From positions 1 to 16,639 of the forward strand of contig JBAXRT010000060.1 in the NCBI GenBank assembly GCA_037131065.1: DNA of 16,639 bases. Direction: 5' to 3'. A model generated the notes under the pieces. That model saw only the letters and a list, made by a program, of their open reading frames with translations. It ran no database searches and was not told the DNA's origin. Position 1 is the stretch's first letter, and every line of letters begins with the position of its first letter. Position numbers and translations under genes: made by a program. The DNA comes from JBAXRT01 sp037131065. Lineage in GTDB: Bacteria; Bacteroidota; Bacteroidia; Bacteroidales; FEN-979. Positions 1-8,532 of this stretch are shown here, one piece after another.

Positions 1-1260
1 TTTATCGATCCTGTTTCCATCCAGGTCCACAATTTCAAATTCATAATCCTTCCAGGTGAATTTTTCACCTGGTTTTGGGATGCGCTTAAGAATACTTATG
101 GCCAGCCCCGCCAGGGTGTTGAACTTGATCTTGTTCTTGTCAAATCCCTGGATGCTAAATTCATAGGCAAACTCATAAAATGGCAATTGCCCGTCGGCCA
201 GCCAGGATCCGTCGTCTCTGAGTGTGATCTGTGGCTCATCAGCTCCTGGTTCGTTAAAGTCCCCGACCAGCGCTTCAAGAATGTCATTGAGCGTTACCAT
301 GCCAACAGTCGAACCATATTCATCGATGACGAGCCCGTAATGGATCTTGCTGTTCTTGAACAGTTCAAGAGTCTCATAGGCTGTGAGCGTTTCGAGAACG
401 AACTGGGCAGGTTTGATGTGATCCCTGATGTTAAAATCGTCCTTGCAGATCTCTCCCAGAAACAAATCCTTTATGAAAACAACTCCAAGTACGTTGTCCA
501 GGTCATCTGAACAAACAGGGTAAACTGAATGAAGCTCTTCCTGCATCTTTTTCTTCAGCACTGCGGCAGGATCGCTGATATCAAGCCAGGAGAGGTCAGA
601 ATGATGTGTCATCAGGTCCCCGATGATCCTGTCGCCGAGATGGAACACCCGCCCAACGATATCCTGCTCTATCTCCTGTACTTCACCATCTTCCGTCCCT
701 TCCTGTATCATTGCCTTTATCTCCTCCTCCGTTACTTTAGAGTCGGCAGAGGGTTTAATCCCCATCAGACGAAACAGCAACTCGCTGGATTTTGATAACA
801 TCCAGGTAAAGGGATGGGTGATATGAGCCAGGGTCACAAGCGGTCTTACCATAACCTTGATAATCCTTTCCGGGTCGTTTAGTCCTGCCCGTTTGGGCAC
901 AAGCTCACCGAAAACCATCATAAAAAATGTAACGAGGATCACAACAATCAGGATGCCAATAGAATGGCTCAAAGAGGCCGATATCCCAATATGTATAAGT
1001 AGGTTTTCCATACCATCGGCTATGGCAGCCCCGCTGAAAACACCACTGAGAATACCGATCAGGGTGATGCCGATTTGAATGGCAGATAGGATCCTCGAAG
1101 GTGAATTGGCATGTAACAATGCAAGTTTTGCAGTTGAATCTCCGCGCCCGGCATCCAGATCCAGCTTTGTTTTCCTTGCCGAAACCAATGCGATTTCCGA
1201 CATAGCCAATACCCCGTTAAGTATAATCAGTAAAAAAATAATAATGATTTCTGTGCCCAT
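1..1260 (-). CDS. CNNM/HlyC-CorC family membrane protein with CBS domains (C-terminus cut by window edge)
   Basis: An open frame of 420 codons runs from ATG at 1260 to base 1 with no stop, so only the last few residues should be missing. The N-terminal third (about residues 1-170) is a DUF21/CNNM transmembrane domain, with a hydrophobic first helix running into MSEIALVSARK and the family signature GELVPK at 118-123. A CBS-domain pair follows (about 210-335), including LMTHHSDLSWLDI and the second-CBS stretch VIDEYGSTVGMVT. The start of the C-terminal CorC_HlyC domain (about 345-420) includes a typical VDLDGNRIDK end. Family members are inner-membrane proteins linked to Mg2+/Co2+ transport or resistance; the name hemolysin is historical. 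The substrate cannot be told from sequence. The gene is divergent from the secreted protein at 1380 and has its own -7 promoter motif. Confidence 0.93.
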   Translation of the reverse strand, partial: MGTEIIIIFLLIILNGVLAMSEIALVSARKTKLDLDAGRGDSTAKLALLHANSPSRILSAIQIGITLIGILSGVFSGAAIADGMENLLIHIGISASLSHSIGILIVVILVTFFMMVFGELVPKRAGLNDPERIIKVMVRPLVTLAHITHPFTWMLSKSSELLFRLMGIKPSADSKVTEEEIKAMIQEGTEDGEVQEIEQDIVGRVFHLGDRIIGDLMTHHSDLSWLDISDPAAVLKKKMQEELHSVYPVCSDDLDNVLGVVFIKDLFLGEICKDDFNIRDHIKPAQFVLETLTAYETLELFKNSKIHYGLVIDEYGSTVGMVTLNDILEALVGDFNEPGADEPQITLRDDGSWLADGQLPFYEFAYEFSIQGFDKNKIKFNTLAGLAISILKRIPKPGEKFTWKDYEFEIVDLDGNRIDK

Positions 1261-1281
1261 ATCAAATAATTTAAGATCTGA

Positions 1282-1289
1282 CAAAAATA
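1282..1289 (-). promoter_or_regulatory. Bacteroidota -7 promoter element for the CNNM gene
   Basis: On the minus strand this reads TATTTTTG, matching TAnnTTTG. Twenty-one bases separate it from the ATG at 1260. No -33 TTTG at the expected spacing of about 20 bases is visible, so this is a half-supported promoter. Confidence 0.5.
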
Positions 1290-1352
1290 CTCAATTGCCA
1301 CAAGTCCAGGTCTGAATTGAGATTTATTCGGCCCCCCGACGGCGTTTTTTAT

Positions 1353-1360
1353 TAATTTTG
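1353..1360 (+). promoter_or_regulatory. Bacteroidota -7 promoter element for the T9SS-secreted protein
   Basis: The sequence TAATTTTG matches TAnnTTTG and ends 19 bases before the ATG at 1380. A transcript starting just after it would have a leader of only about 12-15 bases, and no Shine-Dalgarno is seen. A good -33 element is not apparent. Confidence 0.5.
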
Positions 1361-1379
1361 TTATGACAGATTCCTTAAA

Positions 1380-4300
1380 ATGAAATCCTTATTTTTTCTT
1401 CTTGCTTTGCTCTTTTTTTTTCCTTTAGGCTTCCTCTTTTCACAACGACCGGGGAGGTTCCCCGAAATAAATCCTGCCGGAAAGGGAATGGTCGATACTC
1501 GTATTGATAACATTGGGTACTGGAAAGAAATGGTGAAAATGGAATATGTCATTCCAACACCAAGGAATTCAGTCCCCAAAGGGAGATTTACCGGAAGCAT
1601 CATTATGGCCCCCGGAATAACTCCCCAGAACTCCCCGGATATACCCGTCACCGACAGCCTTAACACCACACAAAGCGAAAATTCCATCTTTATTGAACCG
1701 GAGAACGAAGAGGGGGTTCTCTCTTCAAACAATTCCACCGATTGGATCGGTAACTATGCAGAAAACTCCTGGGGGGCAGATGCGCTATTTTCAGGAGATT
1801 ATGGTCAATCGTGGGAAGGTGCGCTCCTGGGAACAGGACGGACCAATAACGGCGATCCCGCAGCGGCCATCTCTTTTAACGGTTGGAGATATATCGGAAG
1901 AATAAATTTTGAACGTGGTCAATCAATCGCCTACAGCAAAGACCAGGGTAAGAACTGGTCCAATGTGACAATTGCCTCTGTTCCCACTGATACATACGGG
2001 ATTCTCGATAAAAACCATTTATGGGTGGATAATGCTGCTACAAGCCCATTCAGGGGTTTCCTGTATGCTGGCTGGACAAATTTCGTTACTGGATCGACTG
2101 ATTCTGCCCAGATTCAGATTTCCCGTTCTTCAGATGGAGGCCTATCCTGGTCTACTCCTCTTGGGATAAGTTCAAATGTTCAGGCCGGTAATTTCAACCA
2201 TGGTGTTAACATTCAGACTGGCCCAGATGGTGAAGTATATTCTGTCTGGAGCATTTATGATTCCTGGCCTTCGGATGAGCACGCACTCGGGTTTGCGAAG
2301 TCGGTTGACGGAGGAGGGGCCTTTGCTCCTGCCCAGAGGATCATTGACAACATCAAAGGAATTCGTTTATCGCTTACAGGCAAGCATATGCGGGTGAACT
2401 CATTTCCATCTATGGCTGTCGATCTTAGTTCCGGACCTGGCAGAGGCACGATCTATGTTGTTTGGACCAACATCGGTTTTCCCGGGGTCAATACTGGCAG
2501 CGATATGGATATATACCTGATTAAATCTACAGACCAGGGGCAGAGTTGGTCCTCGCCGGCAAAGGTTAACCAGGATCCGGCTGGTGCCGGCAAACAGCAA
2601 TTTTTCCCATGGATAACATGCGATCCGGTGACAGGAGGAATTTGTGTTGTTTATTATGACGACCGGAATGTTTCATCTACGGAGTGTGAAACATTTGTCT
2701 CTTACTCTTACGATGGCGGGCTCTCCTGGGCCGATTTCAAGGTCAGTGATGTGTCATTCACACCAGTCCCGATACCTGGTCTGGCTTTTGATTATTTCGG
2801 GGATTATATCGGCATACAGTCCCAGAACATGAAAGTCTACCCTGCCTGGACTGATAACCGCGACGGCCGCGCCATGACCTATCTCTCCCCGTTTGACCTT
2901 GGCCCGAATCCCGGACAACCCTGGGTGGTGTATTACAGCAATGAACTTTCTCCCATTCCAAAAAAATCCAGACAGGATCTAAACTTTGGCGATTCACTTT
3001 TTCTGACAATTGGATTGAAAAACATCGGGGACCAGCCTGCAGAAAATTTAACGGCATATCTCTCTTCTCCGTCACCTTATATTAATTTGACGGACACTAT
3101 TGCCATCTATGGATCCATGGACGCTTCCGAAATTAAAACCATACCCAATGGATTCTCTTTTAAAGCATCCGATACCATACCCGATGGAACCGGCGTCAGG
3201 TTTAATGTCCGTGTTATAGGATCCGATACGGCATGGTACAGCCATTTCTCCATTGAATCACATGCTCCGGGTCTGAATATTATGAGCATGCGGGTCCTCG
3301 ACAACGTCGGGGGGAACGGGAACGGAAGGATTGATCCCGGGGAAATTGTAAGCCTCGTTGTTACTACCGCCAACACCGGTGATTTCATATGCAGTTCTGT
3401 TGGGCTTAAACTGTTTTCGGATTCTTTCTACCTGACCCTTCAGAATGATAGCATTTTTCTCGGCAATCTTGACCCAGGCCAGGAAAAGGAGGGTTCATTC
3501 ACAATTACAGCCAGTCCTGATACACCCGTTTCAACCGGTATCGATCTCCTTGTAAAAGCCTCCTCCGGTAAGTACAGGCTATCAAAATATTTTTACAAGA
3601 TCATAGGAATGATCCTTGAAGACTGGGAATCCGGGAATTTTTTTAAATTCCCCTGGCAACCAGGAGGATACCTTCCATGGACAACGACTACTAATAACCC
3701 TTGGGAGGGTGTCTACTGCTCAAGATCAGGGAAAATAAACTATTCGAAGAAATCAGATATGTCGATTGAATATGCCTCTGCTGCTGATGATACCATCTCG
3801 TTCTATCTCAAAACATCGTCTGAACCCGATTATGATTTCCTGCTATTTTACATCGATTCCGTATTCCATGGATCTTGGTCAGGAGAAACTCCCTGGACAA
3901 GGGTCGCTTTCCCGGTTTCAGCCGGTCATCACCAGTATAAATGGTCATACGAGAAAGATCTCAGCTATGATGTTGGGGAAGATTGCTCCTGGCTGGATTA
4001 TATCGTGTTCCCTGTCCCGTCCATTCCCTTTGTCGATCCGGGACCCGATGATACAATCTGCTCTGGCGAAACATTCCCTTTGCATGCAACCGCCTCGGAA
4101 TTCGATTCTGTGCAATGGCAGACTTCCGGGGATGGATCTTTTAGCCAACCCGATTCCCTTGATCCTGTCTATTCACCCGGCCCGGAAGATCAGCTCACAG
4201 ACCAGGTAAGTCTGAATATCACCGCCTTCGGAAGATATGGAAATACAACAAGAACACTCCATCTAACCATCAAAGAATTCCCACAGGTAAGCATTATCAC

Positions 4301-4802
4301 GTTTCCATCTGATACTCTTTGTGCAGGCCAGACCATGTACCTCTCTGTTGATACAACTGGCAATACATCCTATCACTGGACTCCAGGGAACTTCCTTGCT
4401 GCTGAAATCCTTATCGATACTGCCATCACCGGGGGAATTGGTTCGTTTCTTTTCAGGGTCGATGTCGTGAATATTTTCGGCTGCATGGATTCTGACTCAA
4501 TCCTTGTGAATTTTAAAGATTGTACTGGTTTGCATGAACCTGAAGGAGTATTCACCACTGAGGTTTATCCTAATCCAAATCAGGGGACCTTTAGAGTGCA
4601 GATTAAAAGACCCGGTAATGACAAAATAAGCATTATGCTTCTTGACTCAAGGAGTGTTGTTTGTTATAAGGCCTCCTGTCTTGGTTTTCGGGATTCCTGG
4701 GAAAAGATTTTTGATTTTTCCTATCTCCCGGCGGGTATTTACTTCCTGTCGATTGATTACAATGAAGGGTCTGTAAAACAAAAGGTCGTTATCCTGAAAT
4801 AA
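1380..4802 (+). CDS. Secreted Asp-box (sialidase-like propeller) protein with T9SS C-terminal sorting domain
   Basis: A 1140-residue secreted protein. A hydrophobic signal peptide (about residues 1-21, ending FLFSQ) sends it through Sec. The C-terminal ~85 residues form a type A T9SS sorting domain, with YPNPNQGTF near 1060 and the closing LPAGIYFLSI...KQKVVILK, predicting outer-membrane export and surface attachment or release. Five Asp-box motifs (SxDxGxxW-like: SKDQGKNW, SSDGGLSW, SVDGGGAF, STDQGQSW, SYDGGLSW) near 185, 250, 308, 383 and 443 indicate a BNR/sialidase-like beta-propeller. Two CARDB-like beta domains follow (about 530-740, with NGRIDPGE), then a jelly-roll-like domain opening EDWESGNF (744-877) and two Ig/PKD-like units, each with a D-T-x-C-x-G start (about 884-1047). 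I see no FRIP motif, so sialidase activity is not supported; substrate unknown. The gene stands alone and converges on the gene ending at 4877. Confidence 0.9.
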   Translation: MKSLFFLLALLFFFPLGFLFSQRPGRFPEINPAGKGMVDTRIDNIGYWKEMVKMEYVIPTPRNSVPKGRFTGSIIMAPGITPQNSPDIPVTDSLNTTQSENSIFIEPENEEGVLSSNNSTDWIGNYAENSWGADALFSGDYGQSWEGALLGTGRTNNGDPAAAISFNGWRYIGRINFERGQSIAYSKDQGKNWSNVTIASVPTDTYGILDKNHLWVDNAATSPFRGFLYAGWTNFVTGSTDSAQIQISRSSDGGLSWSTPLGISSNVQAGNFNHGVNIQTGPDGEVYSVWSIYDSWPSDEHALGFAKSVDGGGAFAPAQRIIDNIKGIRLSLTGKHMRVNSFPSMAVDLSSGPGRGTIYVVWTNIGFPGVNTGSDMDIYLIKSTDQGQSWSSPAKVNQDPAGAGKQQFFPWITCDPVTGGICVVYYDDRNVSSTECETFVSYSYDGGLSWADFKVSDVSFTPVPIPGLAFDYFGDYIGIQSQNMKVYPAWTDNRDGRAMTYLSPFDLGPNPGQPWVVYYSNELSPIPKKSRQDLNFGDSLFLTIGLKNIGDQPAENLTAYLSSPSPYINLTDTIAIYGSMDASEIKTIPNGFSFKASDTIPDGTGVRFNVRVIGSDTAWYSHFSIESHAPGLNIMSMRVLDNVGGNGNGRIDPGEIVSLVVTTANTGDFICSSVGLKLFSDSFYLTLQNDSIFLGNLDPGQEKEGSFTITASPDTPVSTGIDLLVKASSGKYRLSKYFYKIIGMILEDWESGNFFKFPWQPGGYLPWTTTTNNPWEGVYCSRSGKINYSKKSDMSIEYASAADDTISFYLKTSSEPDYDFLLFYIDSVFHGSWSGETPWTRVAFPVSAGHHQYKWSYEKDLSYDVGEDCSWLDYIVFPVPSIPFVDPGPDDTICSGETFPLHATASEFDSVQWQTSGDGSFSQPDSLDPVYSPGPEDQLTDQVSLNITAFGRYGNTTRTLHLTIKEFPQVSIITFPSDTLCAGQTMYLSVDTTGNTSYHWTPGNFLAAEILIDTAITGGIGSFLFRVDVVNIFGCMDSDSILVNFKDCTGLHEPEGVFTTEVYPNPNQGTFRVQIKRPGNDKISIMLLDSRSVVCYKASCLGFRDSWEKIFDFSYLPAGIYFLSIDYNEGSVKQKVVILK

Positions 4803-4876
4803 GAATACGCCAAAATGAAGGACCCCGACAGAAATGACCGAAGAAATGAAGGTTATCAGAAGTGTTGGTGTTCCAT

Positions 4877-5401
4877 TCATTTATCTTGCTCAAATTGTGC
4901 TTTTGCTGAGTAAACGAATAATGCCCTCAGCTTATCCCAGAAATCACCTCCCAGGATAAAGAGACTGGCAAGGAAGATTACATCGGCACTGATGATGGTA
5001 ATATAGTGGAATTTCATGGAAGTTGGCAGGAGATGTGGAGTATAGGAAATAATATAGTTGGGAATAAAGGGAAGAACAAACATGACCAGGCCAATGTTAT
5101 ATCGGATACGGCTCACATCACGGGACCTCGTGAACCTGTGATAAACATAATGCATCTTGTATTTTATCCACATATAGGTAGTTTTTCCCATGATGGCAAT
5201 ACTAGAAATCTTCATTAGTGGGGCGCTCACCCAGAAACATGTCAGAATGAATGCTTTCCAAAAATGGGAAACGGCAAATCCCTTAAGGACCAGCCCGATT
5301 GGGAGCATGAAAAAAGATGCAATGAAGAGGGTCATTCCTGCATAGAACCTGATACCCGGGTTTTCCGGTGGAGTAACCAAGGGTCTTGAGAATTCATTCA
5401 T
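4877..5401 (-). CDS. Small four-helix membrane protein, function unknown
   Basis: A 174-residue integral membrane protein with four predicted helices (about 20-40, 48-70, 103-121 and 133-150). A basic loop of roughly 30 residues lies between helices 2 and 3 (KYKMHYVYHRFTRSRDVSR). The tail GGDFWDKLRALFVYSAKAQF looks conserved and resembles, from memory only, proteins annotated as transporter suffix domain-containing; that link is weak. I chose ATG at 5401 (MNEFSRP) over an in-frame TTG at 5410. The gene lies 39 bases downstream of the EamA transporter on the same strand and is probably the last gene of that run. It converges on the secreted protein across a 74-base gap. No function is inferred. 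Confidence 0.75.
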   Translation of the reverse strand: MNEFSRPLVTPPENPGIRFYAGMTLFIASFFMLPIGLVLKGFAVSHFWKAFILTCFWVSAPLMKISSIAIMGKTTYMWIKYKMHYVYHRFTRSRDVSRIRYNIGLVMFVLPFIPNYIISYTPHLLPTSMKFHYITIISADVIFLASLFILGGDFWDKLRALFVYSAKAQFEQDK

Positions 5402-5440
5402 GGCTGACAAATGTTAATTTGACAGTACAAGATACAAAGT

Positions 5441-6385
5441 TTACAGGAAAAAAACCGCCACTCCTGAAACTGCCAACAGGGCTCCAATCACCTCCTTATA
5501 GGTGACCTTTTCTTTGTACAGGATTATGGATGGTGGAATGATCAGGACAGGCACAATAGCCATGATTGTGGCAGCAACCCCGGTATTGGCATGCTCTATG
5601 GCAATCAAGGAAAAGGATACGCCAAGAAATGGACCAAAAAAAGCTCCAAGGGATAGCTGCAGCATAGGCTTTTTAAAAGCCAGGGCCCTGAAGGCCTCTT
5701 TCCAGAAACCAAGAAAAGTGAATAATATCGAAAAACCTGCAATCCCGGCAATTACACGGATCTGTGTTGCAGCAAAAGTATTGTAGGCAACCGTTCCGGG
5801 ATCGAGGCCCCCCATTCCGTATTTGCTTAAGACCAGCCCTGCCCCCTGACCCAATGCTCCTCCGAATGCCAGTAATATTCCCCACGCCGGGTAGGTAAAT
5901 TTAACCTTTTGGAAGTTGCCGTCCATTTCATTATCAGGATGTCGTTTCAAAACTACCAGCGCAATCCCTGCAATGGTCAGTACCATCCCTATCCAGCTCC
6001 CTGGCGCCAGGGATTCCCCGAGAATCATCCATCCGATCAATGCCGTTATGGGAGGAGCAAGCGCCATAATTAGCATGGAGATTCTTGCTCCGATAAGCAC
6101 GAAAGCCTGGAAAAGGCAGAGGTCTCCAAAAACAAAACCGATCAGGCCCGACAGGGAAAGATAGAACCATTCTTTCGCAGTTGCATCAACAGGAAGAAAA
6201 AGGCCACGGTAGAAATAAACAAAAACCGAGAGAAAGGCAAACCCGACAATAAGCCGGAGCAGATTAACGATCATGGATCCGATCTTTCTGCTTGCCGCCT
6301 CGAACGAGAGTGCGGTGACCGTCCAGAAAATGGCCGTCAGAAGAGCAGCAAAATGCCCGAAATGATCCTGGAAAAAATGTTCCAT
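5441..6385 (-). CDS. EamA/DMT-superfamily transporter
   Basis: A 314-residue membrane protein of the drug/metabolite transporter superfamily. It has about ten hydrophobic segments arranged as two EamA repeats, each ending in the typical helix-loop signature: ALAPPITALIGWMILGESL in the first half and MAIVPVLIIPPSIILYKEKVTYKEVIGALL in the second. The frame stays open upstream to 6445, but that start would run about 50 bases into the preceding gene. ATG at 6385 (MEHFFQDHFGHF) gives the normal family N-terminus and a 5-base gap after the EnvC-like gene's stop, so I prefer it. Substrates of EamA proteins cannot be read from sequence; candidates are amino acids, nucleosides and other small metabolites. 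Its position at the end of an envelope-gene run suggests co-transcription rather than a shared pathway. Confidence 0.9.
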   Translation of the reverse strand: MEHFFQDHFGHFAALLTAIFWTVTALSFEAASRKIGSMIVNLLRLIVGFAFLSVFVYFYRGLFLPVDATAKEWFYLSLSGLIGFVFGDLCLFQAFVLIGARISMLIMALAPPITALIGWMILGESLAPGSWIGMVLTIAGIALVVLKRHPDNEMDGNFQKVKFTYPAWGILLAFGGALGQGAGLVLSKYGMGGLDPGTVAYNTFAATQIRVIAGIAGFSILFTFLGFWKEAFRALAFKKPMLQLSLGAFFGPFLGVSFSLIAIEHANTGVAATIMAIVPVLIIPPSIILYKEKVTYKEVIGALLAVSGVAVFFL

Positions 6386-6390
6386 CCCGA

Positions 6391-7698
6391 TTAATATCTT
6401 CCTGCGAGCCAGTCTTCCGGATTCTGTATCACTTTGCCACGCCATATCTCGAAGTGCAGTTCCGATTTCTGGTCCTCCGGATTGATATAAACCCTCCCGA
6501 TCGTTTGCTTGGTGTTCACCTCCTGCCCGTCCCTCACCGCCACCTCCGACAGGTTCGAATAAACGGTCAGGTAGTCGCCATGCCGGAGGATGACGACTTT
6601 GTTCAGGTTGGGGAACGACATCACCCGACTGACTTTTCCGCTGAATACCGATTTAACGAAAGATCCCCTCTCGGTCATGATATCGACACCATTGTTCTTA
6701 ACCTTAACATGCTCCAGGACAGGATGTGCGTGTTCACCGAAGGTGCTTGAAATAAATCCCCTGTCGCAAGGCCAGGGCAGCCTTCCCCTGTTTGCGGCAA
6801 ATGAGTTGGAGAGTTCCTGTTCCTTTGGGGTCAGCTCCAGGGTGGTATGGGGAGCCGGTTTTGGTCCCGCCTTTGCCTTATCATCCTTAGTTTCCGATTT
6901 GTGTGTTCTCGCCTCCGATGCCCGGATCTCCTCTGAGATCAGTTTCTCAATTTCATTTTCAAGTTTCAGGGCCGCTTGCTGTTTGGTTTTTAAAGTAGAA
7001 AGTAACTTTTTTTCCTTTGTGCTCAGTTCTTTTACCGTCTTTGCTTTTTCAAGCTTTTCCCGGTCCAGTTTTTGTTTCTCCCGCTGCTGGCAATCAAAAA
7101 GTGCCAGTTTTTGGTTCTTAACATCCTCAAGCTCTTTGCGTTTGCTGTTTATTGCCGTTTGTGTAGAGAGGATCCTTTCGGCCTGCCTCCTTCTGAAAGA
7201 GGTATACTGCTGATAGTACTTCAAACGCCGGTAACCCTGGTTGAAATCCCTGGCCGAAAAAATGAACATCAGCTTGCTTTGACCATTCATCATCCTGTAT
7301 GCATGATAGATCATACGTGCATAGTCCGATTTTAGCAACGTCAGCTCTTTCGACATCTGGTCAATCTGGAAATTCTCAACTGCAATGTCTGTTTGCAACT
7401 GGTTGAGTTCCCCGTTAATGGCATCGATCAGGGCCTCCCTGCTGCGAATCTGTTTGTTAAGGATTTGCAAGCGGTTTAAAGAGGTCTGCTTGCTTTTCTG
7501 CGTCTGTTCAAGTAGTTCATTCGTATATCTTATCTCATCCTCCAATTGTTTTTTTGTCTTCTGGAGTTTGATTTTCTCTGAGGAAGATTGGGCCTGGGAT
7601 ACTGGAAGAGACAGGATGAAGAAGCAAGAAATGAAACATATGGAGATAAACCTCCACCGGGATTTAGCGTTCGGCCGTCTTGAACAGTACCCTTCCAC
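6391..7698 (-). CDS. EnvC-like protein: coiled coil plus degenerate LytM (M23) domain
   Basis: A 435-residue exported protein, probably an activator of a peptidoglycan amidase rather than a peptidase. A signal peptide ends around residue 36 (SLPVSQAQS) after an unusually long basic n-region. A Lys/Glu-rich coiled coil covers about 40-270, then a Pro/Lys linker, then an M23/LytM domain (about 305-435) recognisable from SSTFGEHAHP, GVDI and LHFEIW. Two of the metal and catalytic positions of active M23 enzymes remain (Asp339, His415). The first His ligand is Asn335, the YxHL histidine is Asn382, and the first residue of HxH is Glu413. This pattern is that of EnvC-type factors, which in E. coli activate amidases at division. 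The start is GTG at 7698, two bases after the DUF4292 stop, with no in-frame ATG near the signal peptide. No ftsEX or amidase gene lies in the window. Confidence 0.88.
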   Translation of the reverse strand: MEGYCSRRPNAKSRWRFISICFISCFFILSLPVSQAQSSSEKIKLQKTKKQLEDEIRYTNELLEQTQKSKQTSLNRLQILNKQIRSREALIDAINGELNQLQTDIAVENFQIDQMSKELTLLKSDYARMIYHAYRMMNGQSKLMFIFSARDFNQGYRRLKYYQQYTSFRRRQAERILSTQTAINSKRKELEDVKNQKLALFDCQQREKQKLDREKLEKAKTVKELSTKEKKLLSTLKTKQQAALKLENEIEKLISEEIRASEARTHKSETKDDKAKAGPKPAPHTTLELTPKEQELSNSFAANRGRLPWPCDRGFISSTFGEHAHPVLEHVKVKNNGVDIMTERGSFVKSVFSGKVSRVMSFPNLNKVVILRHGDYLTVYSNLSEVAVRDGQEVNTKQTIGRVYINPEDQKSELHFEIWRGKVIQNPEDWLAGRY

Positions 7699-7700
7699 AA

Positions 7701-8528
7701 TTATCGGATTTGCTTGTAACTTGAAGGTATCTTGAATGGAAACTGCAATGGAGTGTTGATTGATATTTTACTGAATTCAACAGCTACATGGATGTTGTTA
7801 TCAGCCCTGATGTTGAACTCCATCTTCTTTGGAAACAATTGCCCCTGGATATCTTCGAATTCTAAATATGTTGCCTCAAGCTTGATATTCTCCCTTCTCA
7901 ACTCCCTGACATCTGCAAAGGTGATTTTAAAGGTCTGCGAATCAAGCCAGATGTTCTGGATATAGACCTTCAGGTTTTCATTCGTGTTCCTGACAAATTT
8001 TTTCAGTTTTTGCCTTTCGGAGGTGGAGAGTTTGTATTCGCCGCGGTCGATGGATGCCCTGAACTTGGTATTTTCATACGACTGGAAATCATTCCCGATT
8101 AAAAAAGCCTGCAGGATATCATAATCAATGTTGGTATTCAGGAACCGGTTCAGGTATTCATAATCCCCGATAAAATAGGTATCATTGAGTTTGTTGATCA
8201 TCTTGAGAGAATCCTGAGAGATCATGATCCTGACCGCCTCTATGCCCAGCATGGGAGTAAGCGTTATCCAGATAAGACTGTCTTTTCGAACCCTGATCTG
8301 GCCACTGAACGAAAAGGTTGTTCCGTTGTTCTCATATTCGGCTGAGAATTTGGCAGACAGCCAATTGAATTTTAATTCATGTTCCTTCAGTTTATTGAAA
8401 AGATAATCAGCACCCTCTTCTTTTAAGGGTGCTTTGATGGCTTTCCTAGATGGATTACATGCAATGAAAAAAGAGATCGCTCCGGTAAAAACCAAAAACA
8501 CAATAAATGTCCGAAAACGAAAAACCAT
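7701..8528 (-). CDS. DUF4292 lipoprotein, possible LolA/LolB-fold envelope factor
   Basis: A 275-residue predicted lipoprotein. The N-terminus has a basic start, a hydrophobic stretch and a lipobox-like FIAC with Cys24 as the lipidation site. The body is rich in alternating beta-strand sequence. The order is an FSFSGQIRVRKDSLIWITL strand pair, then PMLGIEAVRIMISQDSLKMIN, then a helical segment around YEYLNRFLN, then further strands ending PLQFPFKIPSSYKQI. I recognise this as DUF4292, a Bacteroidota family. The strand order and the S-G-x-I...LGIEAVRI spacing recall LolB and related lipoprotein-binding folds; that is inference. The gene sits 4 bases after the TPR gene and 2 bases before the EnvC-like gene, so it is almost certainly co-translated with them in an envelope operon. 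Confidence is high for the gene and family, low for the function. Confidence 0.85.
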   Translation of the reverse strand: MVFRFRTFIVFLVFTGAISFFIACNPSRKAIKAPLKEEGADYLFNKLKEHELKFNWLSAKFSAEYENNGTTFSFSGQIRVRKDSLIWITLTPMLGIEAVRIMISQDSLKMINKLNDTYFIGDYEYLNRFLNTNIDYDILQAFLIGNDFQSYENTKFRASIDRGEYKLSTSERQKLKKFVRNTNENLKVYIQNIWLDSQTFKITFADVRELRRENIKLEATYLEFEDIQGQLFPKKMEFNIRADNNIHVAVEFSKISINTPLQFPFKIPSSYKQIR

Positions 8529-8532
8529 AATG

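Noticed and set aside
187..1315. A series of plus-strand open frames of 60-107 codons in the first 1.3 kb
   Set aside because: They lie antisense to the continuous minus-strand CNNM/CBS gene, which accounts for the whole stretch with clear family motifs. Their translations resemble nothing.
1380..4802. Calling the Asp-box protein a sialidase
   Set aside because: Asp boxes occur in many propellers. No FRIP motif is present and I could not locate an arginine triad.
4815..4913. Short plus-strand frame of about 32 codons (MKDPDRNDRR...) with four cysteines after the T9SS gene
   Set aside because: It overlaps the convergent membrane-protein gene, has no promoter or homologue I recognise, and is short enough to occur by chance.
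5402..5440. Promoter for the four-helix membrane protein (TAAACTTTG on the minus strand, just upstream near 5437)
   Set aside because: It has one extra base relative to TAnnTTTG and no -33 partner. Co-transcription with the EamA gene 39 bases upstream is simpler.
6386..6445. 20-codon N-terminal extension of the EamA transporter
   Set aside because: It overlaps the EnvC-like gene by about 50 bases, and the extension is polar before a normal first helix. ATG 6385 fits better.
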